From Craterostigma plantagineum (taxonomy: Eukaryota; Streptophyta; Magnoliopsida; Lamiales; Linderniaceae): a stretch of DNA of 64,000 bases. Position 1 is the stretch's first letter. Each line of letters opens with the position of its first letter. The stretch lies in the NCBI GenBank assembly GCA_027422505.1, contig JAPQWV010000002.1, positions 26,080,501 to 26,144,500 on the forward strand. The letters are read 5' to 3'. A model generated the notes under the pieces. The model had not been told where the DNA came from. It saw nothing but the letters and a program-made list of their open reading frames with translations, and searched no databases. Shown here piece after piece: positions 34,220 to 47,658 of this stretch. The translations under genes and the position numbers were made by a program.

Positions 34220-35714
34220 ATGGACACCTACTCGATTATTCGGTCCGACGACACTGACTCCGACGTTGATGAATGACTGAAGGAGTTTGGGCGTCAACTA
34301 CGATTAATAGAGAATGAGTTAAAGAAGAAGTCCACAAAGACCTAGTCACGCTCAAAGAAGCAAGAGACTAAAAATTCCGAACAAAAGACGCACTTGGCTT
34401 TGGCACACGAAGATGAAGCTAACACATCCTCTAAGGAGGCAGTGATTCCTAACTCTACATTGTTTAACATGTTGGAATCCTTACAAACTAGGTATGCTAA
34501 CTGAAAAATGAGCAGAAAAGTACAAAAGAGTTAGAAGAAAAATTATCTAAGTCTGAGGAGAAAATAGCTAGTCTTGAATTAGAACTTAGAAGCTCTAATG
34601 CGAAAATTGATGAACTAACTAAGAGTTTGAGAATTATTGAGACGAAGACGCCACAGCTTGAGATGCATAGCTCAAAATTTAAGGAATTAGAAGTCATGCT
34701 AGAAAATAATTACAATTGTTTGGTTAGGAACCTCGACGAGAAAGCTAGCCTCAATTGTAGATTAACAAATGCCAGATCACTAGTCTAGAATCTCAATTAG
34801 AAACTTCTAATGCTAAGATTAGTGAATTGACCAAGATTTTAAATGCATATGAAATCGAAAAGAGCACCGCTCAAGCTAACAAGGCTTTCTTAGGTGAAGA
34901 ACGTAAGAAGCTCTATTCTAAGATTAAAAATTTAGAAAATCTTCTTGCGACTTCTAAGACCGAGGAAGCAAATTCTTATCATTCTGAAAATTCTTCTCCC
35001 GTCGATATACCTTCTATTCTTAAGAAAATAGAGGATTTAAATTCTACACAAGAAACGGAAAGAAAGAATTTTGAAGTAGAAATGAATACACTTCTAACGG
35101 AGATCTCTAGTCTCAAAGCTTTCTCGTCTTCAAAACATGATCAAGGAACGCAAACGGATGATCTCGTTCCTACCACCGAAACGGCTTCTACTAATTCTAC
35201 GGCAATCTTGACCAAAGCTGAAATTCAAAGTAAAAGTCCCGCACTTTCTATACTCAAGGAACAAGTCCCGCAGAAACGAGAGAACAGAAAAGCTCCAAGA
35301 CTGAATAATAAAGATCAAAAGCCTTCCTCTCATGATCCCGAAAAGAAAATTTTTCACGAAAATATTTCAAGATCTAGCGCACAAACTTCATCGTGTGCTT
35401 CAAATGATTCTACTATTTTTTCATTTAAAAAGCCTAGACTTGAAAATAATTTTCGAAATTCTTCTCATTCTAATGTGAAAGGTGTGAATTCTAACCATAG
35501 GAAATACGACTTATGTGCGATAGATGGTTATAATTCTATATGCTCCTATTCCTACATGCAATATCCGGTCAAGGTTCATTCAAAGAAACATCTTGTGCGC
35601 TTGGCCTCGGAGAAAATTTTTAAACCTTCTCCGAACACACTTTCACCCGAGCGAAAATACCTTATCCGTGTCAAATCACTCCCACATGGGTTCCTATTTC
35701 TTCACAAAATTTAG
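34220..35714 (+). pseudogene. Element B gag-like coiled-coil protein
   Basis: The homologue of the element A frame starts at 34220 but has an early stop (about 34274) and further breaks. A long open part from 34827 to 35714 keeps coiled-coil and Ser/Lys-rich text (AFLGEERKKLYSKIKNLENL). Shortly after its end comes QQWVPKSR (about 35832), a motif seen after copia gag regions. No pol domain follows. Confidence 0.6.
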
Positions 35715-36239
35715 GTAGTCCCAAACAAATTTGGGTACAGAAAGGTTCATTAATGGATGATTTAGGACAACATTTAAATTTGACACATTTTATGCTTAAA
35801 TCGTTATCTACTAATAAGGGAGGATCCACACAACAATGGGTACCAAAGTCCCGATAGTTTTGCAAATTTCCCGCATGTATGGAATTCGACGTAGTGGCTC
35901 CGCGTACATGATAAAGGGATGAGGCGTGAGCTACTACAACTAAGCTTCAATGAGGTATATTTCAAAATTTACATATGCATATGAGTTTCGTCAAAAATAA
36001 ATATACCTATTTCCTTTCAAAACTTTTCAAATGATACATTTTCGATATGCATTTCATCGCTTTAAATGGTTTTAAAATTTTCAAATGCATATTACTAACG
36101 GAAACGATAAATGGTTTTAAAATTTTCAAATGCATATTACTAACGGAAACGATAAATATCATTTTTCGATTAATACTTTCAAATGAGCTTTAATTGAGGG
36201 GGAGCTACTCATTATTTTAATGAGAGCAACCTTTATATT

Positions 36240-36890
36240 TTTAAGGAAGCACAAATTTTAATTCTTGAGGGGGAGAAAACTTACAATGAGCGATTAAGAG
36301 AACGAGATTCTTAATATTCGTCAAGCTAACTACGCAAATTTCTAGGGGGAGAAAATTTATTTTCGAAGCATTGTTTTTGGGGAGATATAAACATAATACT
36401 ACTATATTAATAATGTACATATATATATATATATATAATATATATACATATACATATATCCAAAAAAAGGGGGAAATATGAAAAAAAAGTGAGATATGAA
36501 AAAACAAAGAAGAAAGAAAAAGGGGAAATATGAAAAAAAGTGAGATATAAAAAAAAGAAGAAAAAAAAGGGGAAATATGAAAGAAAAGTGAGATATGAAA
36601 AAAAGGAAATATATAAAAAAAGGAGATAAAAAATAGGAGAAAAAAAAGAAGAGAGAAAAGTATATTATTACCTCATATTATTTATATGCTTTCTTTTCAA
36701 AGATTGTGGAGCTACACAGTTCAGTTTGTGAGCCCAATCTTTAATTTTTTTTTTCTTCTCAATTGTTGGTGATGATCGAAAAAAACAAAAAAAACAAAGG
36801 AAAAGAAAAAAAACAAAGGAAAAGAAAAAAAACAAAAAAAAAAGAAAACAAAAAAACAGGAAAAACAAAAAAAACAAATTTTTTCGATAT
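36240..36890 (+). repeat. Low-complexity purine and TA tracts in element B
   Basis: A TA repeat (about 36417-36450), then GGGGAAATATGAAAAAAAG-type purine repeats (36470-36660) and an AAAAAACAAAGGAAAAG tract (36779-36880). Open frames across it are artefacts of composition. Confidence 0.75.
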
Positions 36891-36899
36891 GCTTCTCGG

Positions 36900-38517
36900 A
36901 TTTATTCTCCCACATCTAAAGATGGACGTACCAAGAAGAATCTCGAGCTTTCAAACGGACACAACTTTCCAAAGACAACGGTGACGATCTAAGTGAAGAT
37001 CAAATGCTCCGTATTTTCATAGACCGGCTCTGGCTTGCTAATTCAACTAGAGCAACACTTCTCACATTATCCGGAGGCACGGATTTCAAGTTCCTATGGT
37101 TCAGTCTAATCCGACTTGATCCTAACCCCGGAACGCATTCGAGCATTTGAGACCAAGCAAGATTATTTCGATGATGCCTAGGAAGTCTTTGAAGATACAT
37201 CATTCCCTTAACTCACATAATTTTCGGACCAACCCCCATAGGTACAGGTGCTAATTTTAATTAGCTCCCGGGTAGAAGATGTCGCATTAGGTCCAACGGC
37301 GCATGCACAACCGAGTCTTACCCACTCGTCTATCTCTCAAAAGGTATGTGTTTCATAAATTACGGGGAACGGCGTATGCTATCACCGTTTCACTCGGAAA
37401 CGAGAGATATTGAACTAAGTGGTATTCCACCCCGTACCACGCTTTTATTGATCACTCGCGTCTAGTGTGTCCTCACTCCCCAAATTTTCAAATTTTTTAG
37501 GACACATACACTTTTTAATACACCTAATCTTTGTGATTATGTTAGAACTTCCGTGGACATGTTCTTTTTAAAGACATGCTTCGAGGATCGGAAGGAAGTC
37601 CGACCGTTGCAACATCAAAGCAACAACGTTTTCGGTTATCTTCTACGAGCTCTGCTCCTAGCTGATGTCAACGGGACGCCTATATGGCCCCGGTACTCAT
37701 TTCGACGGATTGCCTTTGTGGCTCCGTCCGGTTATTACCCCCAGCGACCTTTTGGTATTGTCCTTACCTACCTCGATATTAACATGTCGACATCGTTCAC
37801 ACGATTCGCCATGAGGGGGAGAAGGGGTTATGCATACTCAATCGGTCGGTCCACCCACCAAAGTCCGCCGCGCTTACCACTATGAAACCGAGCTCTCTCA
37901 CAACGCCACATTCAAAGGAAGCTCGTTACAACTTAAAACAATCAAAGAAAGAGATGGCCTACCTTCTTTCGGAACCAGAGACACTTCTTCGAAGCCGAAT
38001 CAGACAACTTCCATTCGGAGAGGACGAATCTGGCAAAACGAAGATGGCTAAACCCCGAGTCCTCTCCTAGACTCTCTCATGCCCCTTGCTTCCGGAAGAA
38101 GAAGCAAGGACTGAGGACCGAATGACATGTGACTCAAGCATCATCAAGGACCGAAGTTGCCAACCTTGTCCACTGCATCAATGATCGAAGTTGCTAACCG
38201 TGTTCATCTCTCCAAACCTCACATCAGATTTCCCGGTCTCAACACAAGGTTGACCTAAATAGGGAGAGTTCGAGTTTTGTATGCTTTCAACGGGAGAAAT
38301 GGAACGCGGACTTTCTAAAATCAGGCAAGAACTTCGTACATCTTACGGCATCTGGGAGAAGAACTTCAAAAGAAGATTAGAAGAAAAAGCCGATGCCTAG
38401 AAGACCAAAGTGAGCTTGAAGACATTATAAAGAGGAGATTTCAAGAACTAGAGGACTCTTTCATTTGCAAGACGAAGACAACCCGCTATATTGGAAATTG
38501 AATACAAAGGGAGAGAT
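36900..38517 (+). other. 3' untranslated region of element B
   Basis: Non-coding sequence ending in the purine tract. The part 37880-38517 is homologous to the element A tail at 48560-49155. Confidence 0.55.
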
Positions 38518-38875
38518 TGTTGGAACTATTTAATTGTATTTAATTAATATAGTTGTCTTAGTCTTGCTATGCAAATTAGTAGTCTTGGGCTAAATTGTAA
38601 TTAGTCATTTTGTAGGACTGCTTGTGTAAATATACCACGATGTGGTATATATAAGTGAACTCCTAAGAAAATTAGGAGTGCGAGTATGGTTTTCGGATCG
38701 AATAGAAGAATTGGAATTTTAGAGAGAAGATTTTAGCGCCAAACCTTGCTTGTTCTTCAATTAACTTCTCTCTCAAGGTTCAATGGTAAATCTTATGCTT
38801 TAACTTTCGAATTGATTAGATTTACAATCCGTTCTTCGAAAATTCGATCTAGGTTGGATATTAGGGGTCCTAACA
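38518..38875 (+). repeat. 3' LTR of element B
   Basis: 358 bp, ends CCTAACA and is followed by TCAAG. Confidence 0.93.
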
Positions 38876-38880
38876 TCAAG

Positions 38881-40479
38881 TCACAAAGTCCTAATCAAAT
38901 ATGGACTCCTAAGACGACATCTAATTTACACGATTTACGACTAACTCATTTTCTGCTAATAAGGGAGGACCCATACGACAATGGGTACCAAAGTCCCAAT
39001 AGTTTTGCAGATTTCCCCCTTGTATGGTACTCTGATGATAGTTGCTCCACATACATGATCAAGGGCGAGCGGCAGAGCAACTACAAGAAATCCCCACCTA
39101 AGCGACAAACTCGAAGACAAATTCCTTACTCATTTTTTCTAAAAGTGCTAAATTTTATGAGGCACTATTAATTTTCTTAGGGATTACAATTTGGTACGTT
39201 ATGCATCTGAGCTGAAATGTTAAGTGCCAATTGTTTTTCAAAAATTTATCATGCATTTTACGCATATAGCTATAAAATAATAATAATAAAAATAAAAAAC
39301 GAATCAGGCATTTTTTTATTATTTTTATTTTTATTCTCATGGATCTTAATTTTTTTCTTCCTTAAATTTTTTTTTCTTTTCATGCATTGTTTTGAAAAAC
39401 AAAATTAAATAAACAAGAAAAATGGGGAGTAACGATTACTCGATCTACTTTGATTGTTCACAAAAATCTTTCCTTGATATATGACTTGTTATTTGCTTAA
39501 TATTGTCTGTCTAGTCGCATTCTTTCGTCTGAAGGTCACTCGTTTGTTCCACTAGACACAAAGCCACATCATATATTTGAGATTTTGAGCCTTATTATTT
39601 TTTTGGAAATTTATCCTTGAGCGAGTCACACATCAAATGATTGTCTTAACTTGTATTTCTTGGCCTCATACTCGCCTTGCGTTAGATTGTTAGGAAAATG
39701 ATTAGGGCACGTACGAAATTCCTCACTTGGCCAAAATAAAAAATCATCCTTGGAATTAGTCCTCTAGTCATCCCTTTTGAGCCTTTTCCGATATCATTTT
39801 CTTCATTTGTATCCCGATAAAGCCTTCAACCATAATTCATAAATTTCGGAGGGTTGCATAAACGAGAAAAGGAGGGGAAGAAAAAGGCGACGAAAGAAAA
39901 AGAAGAAAATGATGACAAAAGGAGGTGGAAAACACAAAAGACGAATGCTCAACGCACAATAAATAGTCCAAAAGAACCTGCCTTCCTAATTATTGAAATC
40001 TTATAGAAATCATAAGAAGAGGGCATGGATCTTGCTGTGAACTTCTCCTTTGGTAATCTCGTATACTCGTCAGAACGGCTGGAAGAGGAGCACCACGAAG
40101 TGAACTTCTCCAACGATAATCCGATTGTATATCGAGACAACGAGAAGAGGAGCACGGTATCAACACCTCTCTAGGGATTAAAAGAAGAAGAGCACGGTAT
40201 CAACACGAGAACCAACAAGAAGAACTTCGCCTTAGATAATCTCTCAGCCTCGTAGAGAAGCGGAGCTTCAGCTTGAGCAAGTGTAGAATAATATGAAAAA
40301 GTTTAAGGATGGAAAAGAAAATACCAGTGAAGAGGACGACGAAGAGAAGGAAGAAGATCTTTAGTCCACGATTCTAAATATTTTCATTCCCTTCTAAGTC
40401 AGAACCAAAATACTAAATCCCTAAGTCCCTTAATTCCGAATCGACGGTCTCTCGCTCGGTGAAATGATTAAAAGCACCT
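38881..40479 (+). other. Element A interior, right of element B
   Basis: Begins with the continuation of the gag tail (NQIWTPKTTS, about 38897; VWYSDDSCSTYM, about 39023, a possible decayed copia protease motif). The rest is AT-rich without a frame. Confidence 0.45.
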
Positions 40480-40735
40480 TGATAGTAGGTGATAGAATAT
40501 AAAAATACATGATATTTGAGTGCGTATTATTTCGATTTATATCATATATTGTGTTAATTCTATTTTATTATTCTATTTTATTTGATGTCTAAACAGCAAT
40601 TAAGAGAAGAAGAAAATCAAAGAAAATGAAGAAAACAAATACAAAAGGGGACATATCATACACGCACACTTGCTTGGGTGGAGCCTACAACATGTCATTG
40701 ATAGAGCAAGAATTAAGAACCACATAATAAATAAA

Positions 40736-43700
40736 GGGTAATTTCTTATCAGTCTCATTTCAAGTTTAAACTTCTTCTTAAATACCCCTCGAATATTTTC
40801 TTCCTGATCAGTACCTATCTGTGAAAAGTTTCCTGTTTAATACCCCAAACATTGAAATGACGGAAATGACGGAAATAACATTTCTTTACAATTCCAAACA
40901 ATTTTCATATTATTATACCATAAGACGCGAGTATTCTACCAACAAAAGATGTTATTATACCACAAAAGAAATACACTATTATACTAATAGACATAGTTAT
41001 TATACCAACAGCGGACATTATCATACCTAGTTAAATTTAAGAATATTATACCAATAGATGTCAAAATGTTACTAAGAAATAATATAATTATAGATTTATC
41101 ATACGGATTGATCTTTCCACATTATACCCACGAAGACGACAATTATACAATCAAAATTCAAAATTTCACCAACAAAATATTCAAAAATTATACCTAAAAA
41201 ATAGTTAATTATACCACATGCTACCAACATTATACCAGTAAATAATGTAATTTAAATTTATTGTTAAATATGAAATACGCAAATTATACCACAAAGACCG
41301 CCAATTATACACACAAACTCGAAAATTTCACCGTAAAAATATTCTGAAAATTATACCAGTAGAGCGTAATATTATGCCAACAAACTAATTTATTATATTA
41401 TGATTTTGCAATCCAATTTCTGACATTTATACTAACAGAAGCTGATATTATACCAATTGTCTCAGCTATTGTCTTAAAAACACTATATATGAAATTATAC
41501 TAACAGAGATCAACACTATAACCACAAATCAACTATTTATACCGAAAAAGAATTACGGAATTTTACCATTATAGGTGGAAATCGTACCGTAATACCAACT
41601 AATTATACCACGAAAACCTCAATTAAATTATACTACATGTTATCCGCATTATACCAGTAAAAGATATATTTTTAATTTATTGTTAAATCTGAAATGCACA
41701 AATTATAACACAAAGACAGACAATTATACCAACAAACTCGAAAATTTCACCAAAAAATATTCTGAACATTATACCAGTAGAGCGTAATATTATACCAACA
41801 AACCAATTTATTACATTATGATTTTTAATCCAATTTCTAACAATTATACTAACATAGAAGCTGATATTATACCAACTGTTTCAGCTATTGAATTTAAAAA
41901 CACTATATATCGAATTATACTAGCAGAGATCAGCACTGTACCAACAAATCAACTAATAATATCGTAAAACTTCTACGAAATTTTACCATTATAGGTAGAA
42001 AATCGTACTGAAATACCAACTAATTATACCACAGAAACCTCCATAAAATTATACCACATGTTATTAACATTATACCACAAAATAATGTAATTTTAATTTA
42101 GTGTTAAATATGAAATGCACAAATTATACCACAGAGATCGACAATTATACCAACAAATTAAAAAATTTACTCTGAAAATTATATCAGTAGAGCGTAATAT
42201 TATACCGACAAACCAATTTATTACATTATGATTTTAATCTAATTCCTGACAATTATACTAACAGAGAAGCTGATATTATACCAACTGTTTCAGCTATTGT
42301 ACTTAAAAACACTATATATCGAATTATACTAGCAGAGATCAGCACTGTACCAACAAATCAACTAATAATATCGTAAAAGAATTACGGAATTTTACCATTA
42401 TAGGTAGAAAATCGTACTGAAATACCAACTAATTATACCACGGAAACCTCCATAAAATTATACCACATGTTATTAACATCATACCACTAAATAATGTAAT
42501 TTTAATTTATTGTTAAATATGAAATGCACAAATTATACCACAGAGACCGACAATTATACCAACAAATTCAAAAATTTGCTCTGAAAATTATATCAATAGA
42601 GCGTAATATTATACCGACAAACCAATTTATTACATTATGACTTTTCAATCCAAATTCTGACCATTATACTAACGGAAGCTGATATTATACGAATTGTTTC
42701 AGATATTGTACTTAAAAACACTATATATGGAGTTATACTAACAGACATCAACATTGTACCATTAAAGCCGATTATTGTATCAACAAAAGCTATTATTACC
42801 AGACAAATATTCGATTAAAAACCTACTGATTTCACTATATTGGATGCATAATTTATCATATTATTATAACATAATGTTCTTGAAAAAAAAGAATTGATGG
42901 ACTAATGTTTAATATTTCTACTATTATGAACCATGATTAGCATAATACTTAAGAATGATAATACCATCAAATCGAGACAAATTATATAAATAAATAGTTC
43001 TAATACCATTATGTTTTTTCACAAATTCCTCCAAATATGATATAAAATTAAAAAAACATCTTATAACTCCTATCATCAAAGGATTGATATATAGGTATGT
43101 AATCTTCACTGAAAAAGGTTTCGATGAAATTGGTTGAAGTACGATCATCACCAGGCATGATCACTAAGCAACTAACAGCATAAGGAACATGAAGATTATT
43201 AACCATTAGAGTCTCTATATCCGTATAAGACCACTAATATCATAAATTTTATCATCAAGTAAAGGGATCGCATGACCTAAAGTATATGATATCATATATC
43301 AATTTTTTATCTAGTCTATTTATCATCAAATAAAGGGATCGCAGGACCTAAAATATAGAAATGGCATTTTAAGTATTATGCTAATCATGCTTTATAATAT
43401 TAGAAATATTAAACATTAGTCCATCATAATTCTTTTTCTAAGAAAATGAACATTATATTATAATATTATGATAAATTGTGCATCCAATATAGTGAAATAA
43501 GTAGGTATTTAATCGAACATTTGTTTGGTAATAATCGCCTTTGTTGGTGCAATAATCGGCTTTATTGGTACAATATTGATGTCTGTTAGTATAATTCCAC
43601 ATATAATGTTTTTAATTACAATAGATTGAGTTGTTGGTGTAATATCAGCTTCTGTTAATATAATTGTCAGAATTGGATTGAAAAATCATAGTGTAATAAA

Positions 43701-45996
43701 TTGGTTTGTTGGTATAATATTACGCTCTACTGGTATAATTTTCAGAATATTTTTATGGTAAAATTTACGAGTTTGTTGGTACAATTGGAGGCCTTTGTGG
43801 TATTATTTGAGTATTTCAGATTTAACAATGAATTAAAATTACATTATTTACTGGTATAATATCAGCTTCTGTTAGTATAATTGTCAGAAATTGGATTGGA
43901 AAATCATAATGTAATAAATTGATTTGTTTGTATAATATTACGCTCTACTGTTATAATTTTTATAATATTTTTATGGTGAAATTTTTGAGTTTGTTGGTAT
44001 AATTCGCGGTCTTTGTGGTATAATTTGCGCATTTCAGATTTAATAATAAATTCAAATTACATTATTTACTGGTATAATACTGATAACATGTGGTATAATT
44101 AACTAGTTTTTAGGTATAATTTTTTGAATATTATGTTGCTGAAATTTCGGGTTTTGATGGTATAATATCGGCCTTTATTGGTATAAGAGCTAGAAATTGG
44201 ATGGAAAAATGGAATTATAATAAATGAGTTTGTTGGTACAATATTTCCTTTTGTTGGTATAATAACTACCTTTCATTGTATAATGCACTTCGAGTAGAAT
44301 AACCGAAATAGTTGGTATAATGTCCACGTTTATTGGTATAACGGTTAGAATATAGATGGAAATAATAATATAATAAATAACTTTGTTGGCACAATAGTTC
44401 CTTTTGTTGGTATAATATTTGTCTTTTGTGGTATAGTAATTCGAGTAGAATACCTGAAACTATTGGTATAATGTCGGCCTTTTATTGGGATAACAGTTAG
44501 AAAAATAGAGAAATAATAACATAATAAATAATTTTGTTGGTGTAATAGTTCCTTTCGTTGGTATAATATTTGTCTTTCATGGTATAGTAATTCGAGTAGA
44601 ATAACTGAAACTGTTGGTATAATGTCGGCCTTTATTGGTATAACATTTAGAATTTGGTTGAAAGATAATAATATAATAAATGACTTTGTTGGTATAATAG
44701 TTCCTTTTGTTGGTATAATATTTGTCTTTCGTGGTATAGTAATTCGAGTATAATAATTGAAACTGTTGGTATAATGTCGGCGTTTTATTGGGATAACAGT
44801 TAGAAAAATAGAGAAATAATAACATAATAAATAATTTTGTTGGTATAATTGTTCCTTTCGTTGGTATAATATTTGTCTTTCGTGGTATAGTAATTCGAGT
44901 AGAATAACTGAAACTGTTGGTATAATGTCGGCCTTTATTGGTATAACATTTAGAATTTGGTTGAAAGATAATATTATAATAAATGACTTTGTTGGTATAA
45001 TAGTTCCTTTTGTTGGTATAATATTTGTCTTTCGTGGTATAGTAATTCGAGTATAATAACTGAAACTGTTGGTATAATGTCGGCGTTTTATTGGGATAAC
45101 AGTTAGAAAAATAGAGAAATAATAACATAATAAATAATTTTGTTGGTATAATTGTTCCTTTCGTTGGTATAATATTTGTCTTTCGTGGTATAGTAATTCG
45201 AGTAGAATAACTGAAACTGTTGGTATAATGCCGGCCTTTATTGGTATAACATTTAGAATTTGGTTGAAAGATAATATTATAATAAATGACTTTGTTTGTA
45301 TAATAGTTCCTTTTGTTGGTATAATATTTGTCTTTCGTGGTATAGTAATTCGAGTATAATAACTGAAACTGTTGGTATAATGTCGGCCTTTATTGGTATG
45401 GCTTTTACAAATTGGATGGAAAATAATAATATAATAAATGACTTTGTTGGTACAATATTTTCCTCTGTTGGTTTAATTTTTATCTTTCGTGGTATTTTTC
45501 TTCGAGAAGAATAACTATAATGTCGGCATTGACTGGAAAGTTATTAATATAATAAATGAATTTGTTGGTATAATGTTTCTATTTATTTGGTATAATTTTT
45601 ATCTTTCGTGGTATAGTGTGCATATCTTAATTCGTATATAAAATAATAATAAACACTATTCGTTGGTATAATACTGATAACAATTGGTATAATAATCTTA
45701 AATTTGACTTTGTATAAATAAAGAGAACATTTGGTATAATCTTCGTTTTTATTGGTAGAATTATATCTTTAACACTGAGTATAATTACTTGTGGTGGTGG
45801 TACGATTTTGATGACATGTGATATAATAATCTGGAAGTTTTGTAAATCGTTGAAGAAGGGTTATTATCGTCATTTTAGGCATTTGGGGTATTAAACAGGA
45901 AACTTTCCGCAGATGTGTACTGATCAGGAATAAATAATTTCAGGGGTACTTAAGAGGAAGTTTAATCTTTGAAAGGTACTGATAGGGAATTTACCC
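40736..45996. mobile_element. 5.3 kb foldback (MULE-type) transposon
   Basis: Long terminal inverted repeats start GGGTAATTTC / GGGTAAATTC and are similar over at least 120 bp. 9-bp flanks ATAAATAAA (40727-40735) and ATGAATAAA (45997-46005) differ at one base. Nearly the whole element is one giant inverted repeat: the left arm is filled with TTATACCAACA-type motifs, the right arm with the complement. The arms match closely again at the centre (42830-42950 against 43372-43510), leaving a loop of about 0.42 kb. Arms show higher-order tandem units of about 410 bp (left, from about 41397) and about 299 bp (right, from about 44687). No transposase is present. Confidence 0.88.
42953..43371. other. 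Central loop of the foldback element
   Basis: The only non-palindromic part. A 35-40 bp phrase with AAAGGGATCGCA occurs twice (about 43261 and 43333). A minus-strand frame of 75 codons (42924-43151) has no recognised match. Confidence 0.6.
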
Positions 45997-47505
45997 ATGA
46001 ATAAAAGATGGAACAGATATCTATCATTTTCAAGGAGGAGTTCATCAAACCATCGAGCAAGAAAAAAAAAACACACGCGCGCGCGGCTCAATGAAGAAAA
46101 AAAGATTACAGAGAATCATCTTATGGCTGCTTGGTTTAAGTTTGTCGTTGAAAAATATTGCTGGATGAAAAGGAAACAAGATGGATCAGTGAAGAAAATT
46201 CCCTATATAAAAAGGAGCAATTATACTCAACGAGCATCGAATAGAATAGAGCTGTGTTTCTTTATCAAAAAGTGCTACTATGATTATCCCCTTTCATCGT
46301 TATGTTTATTTGTATTAAGAGCGTGCGAGAGAGCATAGCTGAGTGTGAGAGATCGACTGGCTTTCCCGTTTCAAGAACTGTTGCTTCTTTGTAGTTGTTG
46401 TTTGGCATTTTCACCTTTACATATTACAAGTTATTTATATATTAGCTCATCCTTGCTGCATCGAAAAGCTAAGAGCTGCCAAGTTCAGAGGAGTCTGAGT
46501 CATCGTTACTCGGAGGTTAATCGTAGCATAGAAGAGAATTAATTTCTGATACACGTTTGCTGTTTTCTTCAGTACTTGTTCATTTTCTTTATATATATTA
46601 TGAGTTCCACCATCAATGTTATTATCATTGTTGTTACTATAAAATTCTATCATTAAGTTTATTTTTAAGATAATAAAATCTTTATTAGAAAACCCCATGT
46701 TCGTTTTACGCGTATTCTTGTCTTTTTCTTATGCTAAGTGCTTTTTGACGTGGATTGGCAACACACAGGTGCAAGTAGGGTATTCCATGTCTTTTATCCC
46801 TTATGCTTGAGTTATTAATTAATAAATCCATTTGGTTAGCGGCTAAACCAACCTCTCCTTAGACCATCTTCAACCGAGAAATACATTCTCAAACTCAAAC
46901 GCATTCTCGAACTCAAAATGCAGTAATTTCTCTCCAACCGATCAACTCATTCTCAAACTCAATAGACTATTTTGTAATATTCACTTCCGTATCAATTTTT
47001 ACAAAAATTAGATTACAAATATTATTTTAGATTTAATCACAAAAAATTAATAAGGTTAATAATAAAAATACATCTATACACAGATAAAACCATCGATTAA
47101 TGTGTAGCCTGTTTAGGAGATAAAAAAAGGACTATCAATGCTTGTGTCTTATCAGTGATCGAAAAAGACTATGGAAAAAGGACTATCTCATGAGCTATCC
47201 TTACGTTTATTCTGCAACAACAAAAAAATACAAAAACATAAGAAACACAAAAAGTGAAAGACGAAGAGCAAAGAGAGGAAGAAAAGGACTTCGCCAGCTT
47301 TTTAAGATACAAATACATGAGAGAAGAAAATTAAGGATTCCAATGCAAATTAAAAAGATCCATCCCATCCTAACTGCTCCAAACGCATATATCCGTTCAA
47401 ATGAGGAGAGAGAAGATATGCAACGCATTTTCGGTTTGGTTTTGGTGTTTGATTGGAGTAAAATTACCTCAAATTTTGAGTTTTAGCGTTCGGGTGGAGA
47501 TGCTC

Positions 47506-47574
<69 letters not shown>
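47506..47574. repeat. (TTA)n microsatellite
   Basis: About 23 uninterrupted TTA units inside solo LTR copy 2, at the place where copies 1 and 3 also have TAA-type tracts. Confidence 0.95.
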
Positions 47575-47576
<2 letters not shown>

Positions 47577-47658
47577 GGTCGAATTTGAAACTAGAACCAA
47601 ATCAGCCATTTTCCCAGTAAGGTTATAAATTTATTTTTGGCCGTTTACGACGCGACCA

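Larger units (their letters stand above)
28123..38875 (+). mobile_element. LTR retroelement B, same family as A, nested in A
   Basis: LTRs at 28123-28483 and 38518-38875 (TGTTGG..CCTAACA) are flanked by a perfect 5-bp duplication TCAAG (28118-28122 and 38876-38880). The primer-binding site TGGTATCAGAGCC (28486-28498) fully matches the tRNA-iMet complement. A purine tract AAAGGGAGAGAT precedes the right LTR. It has a gag-like frame and no pol. The element C composite (29021-33052) sits in its leader. The flanking element A sequence joins across the duplication. Confidence 0.93.
40480..47658 (+). mobile_element. Solo LTR, copy 2, split by a foldback element
   Basis: Starts TGATAGTAGG and ends GGCCGTTTACGACGCGACCA, the same ends as copies 1 and 3. 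Without the foldback insertion it is about 1.9 kb. CTATATAAAAAGG at about 46202 may be its TATA region. A (TTA)n tract lies at 47506-47574. Flanks CACCT and ACATG do not match, so its target duplication is lost or it arose by recombination between elements. Confidence 0.68.

Noticed and set aside
36668..36915. Phe-rich minus-strand frames
   Set aside because: Translation of a purine-rich low-complexity tract.
44577..45128. 183-codon minus-strand frame with YYTNKRNYYTNK repeats
   Set aside because: It is the translation of the foldback arm's TTATACCAAC tandem repeats; no start context and no conservation between units.
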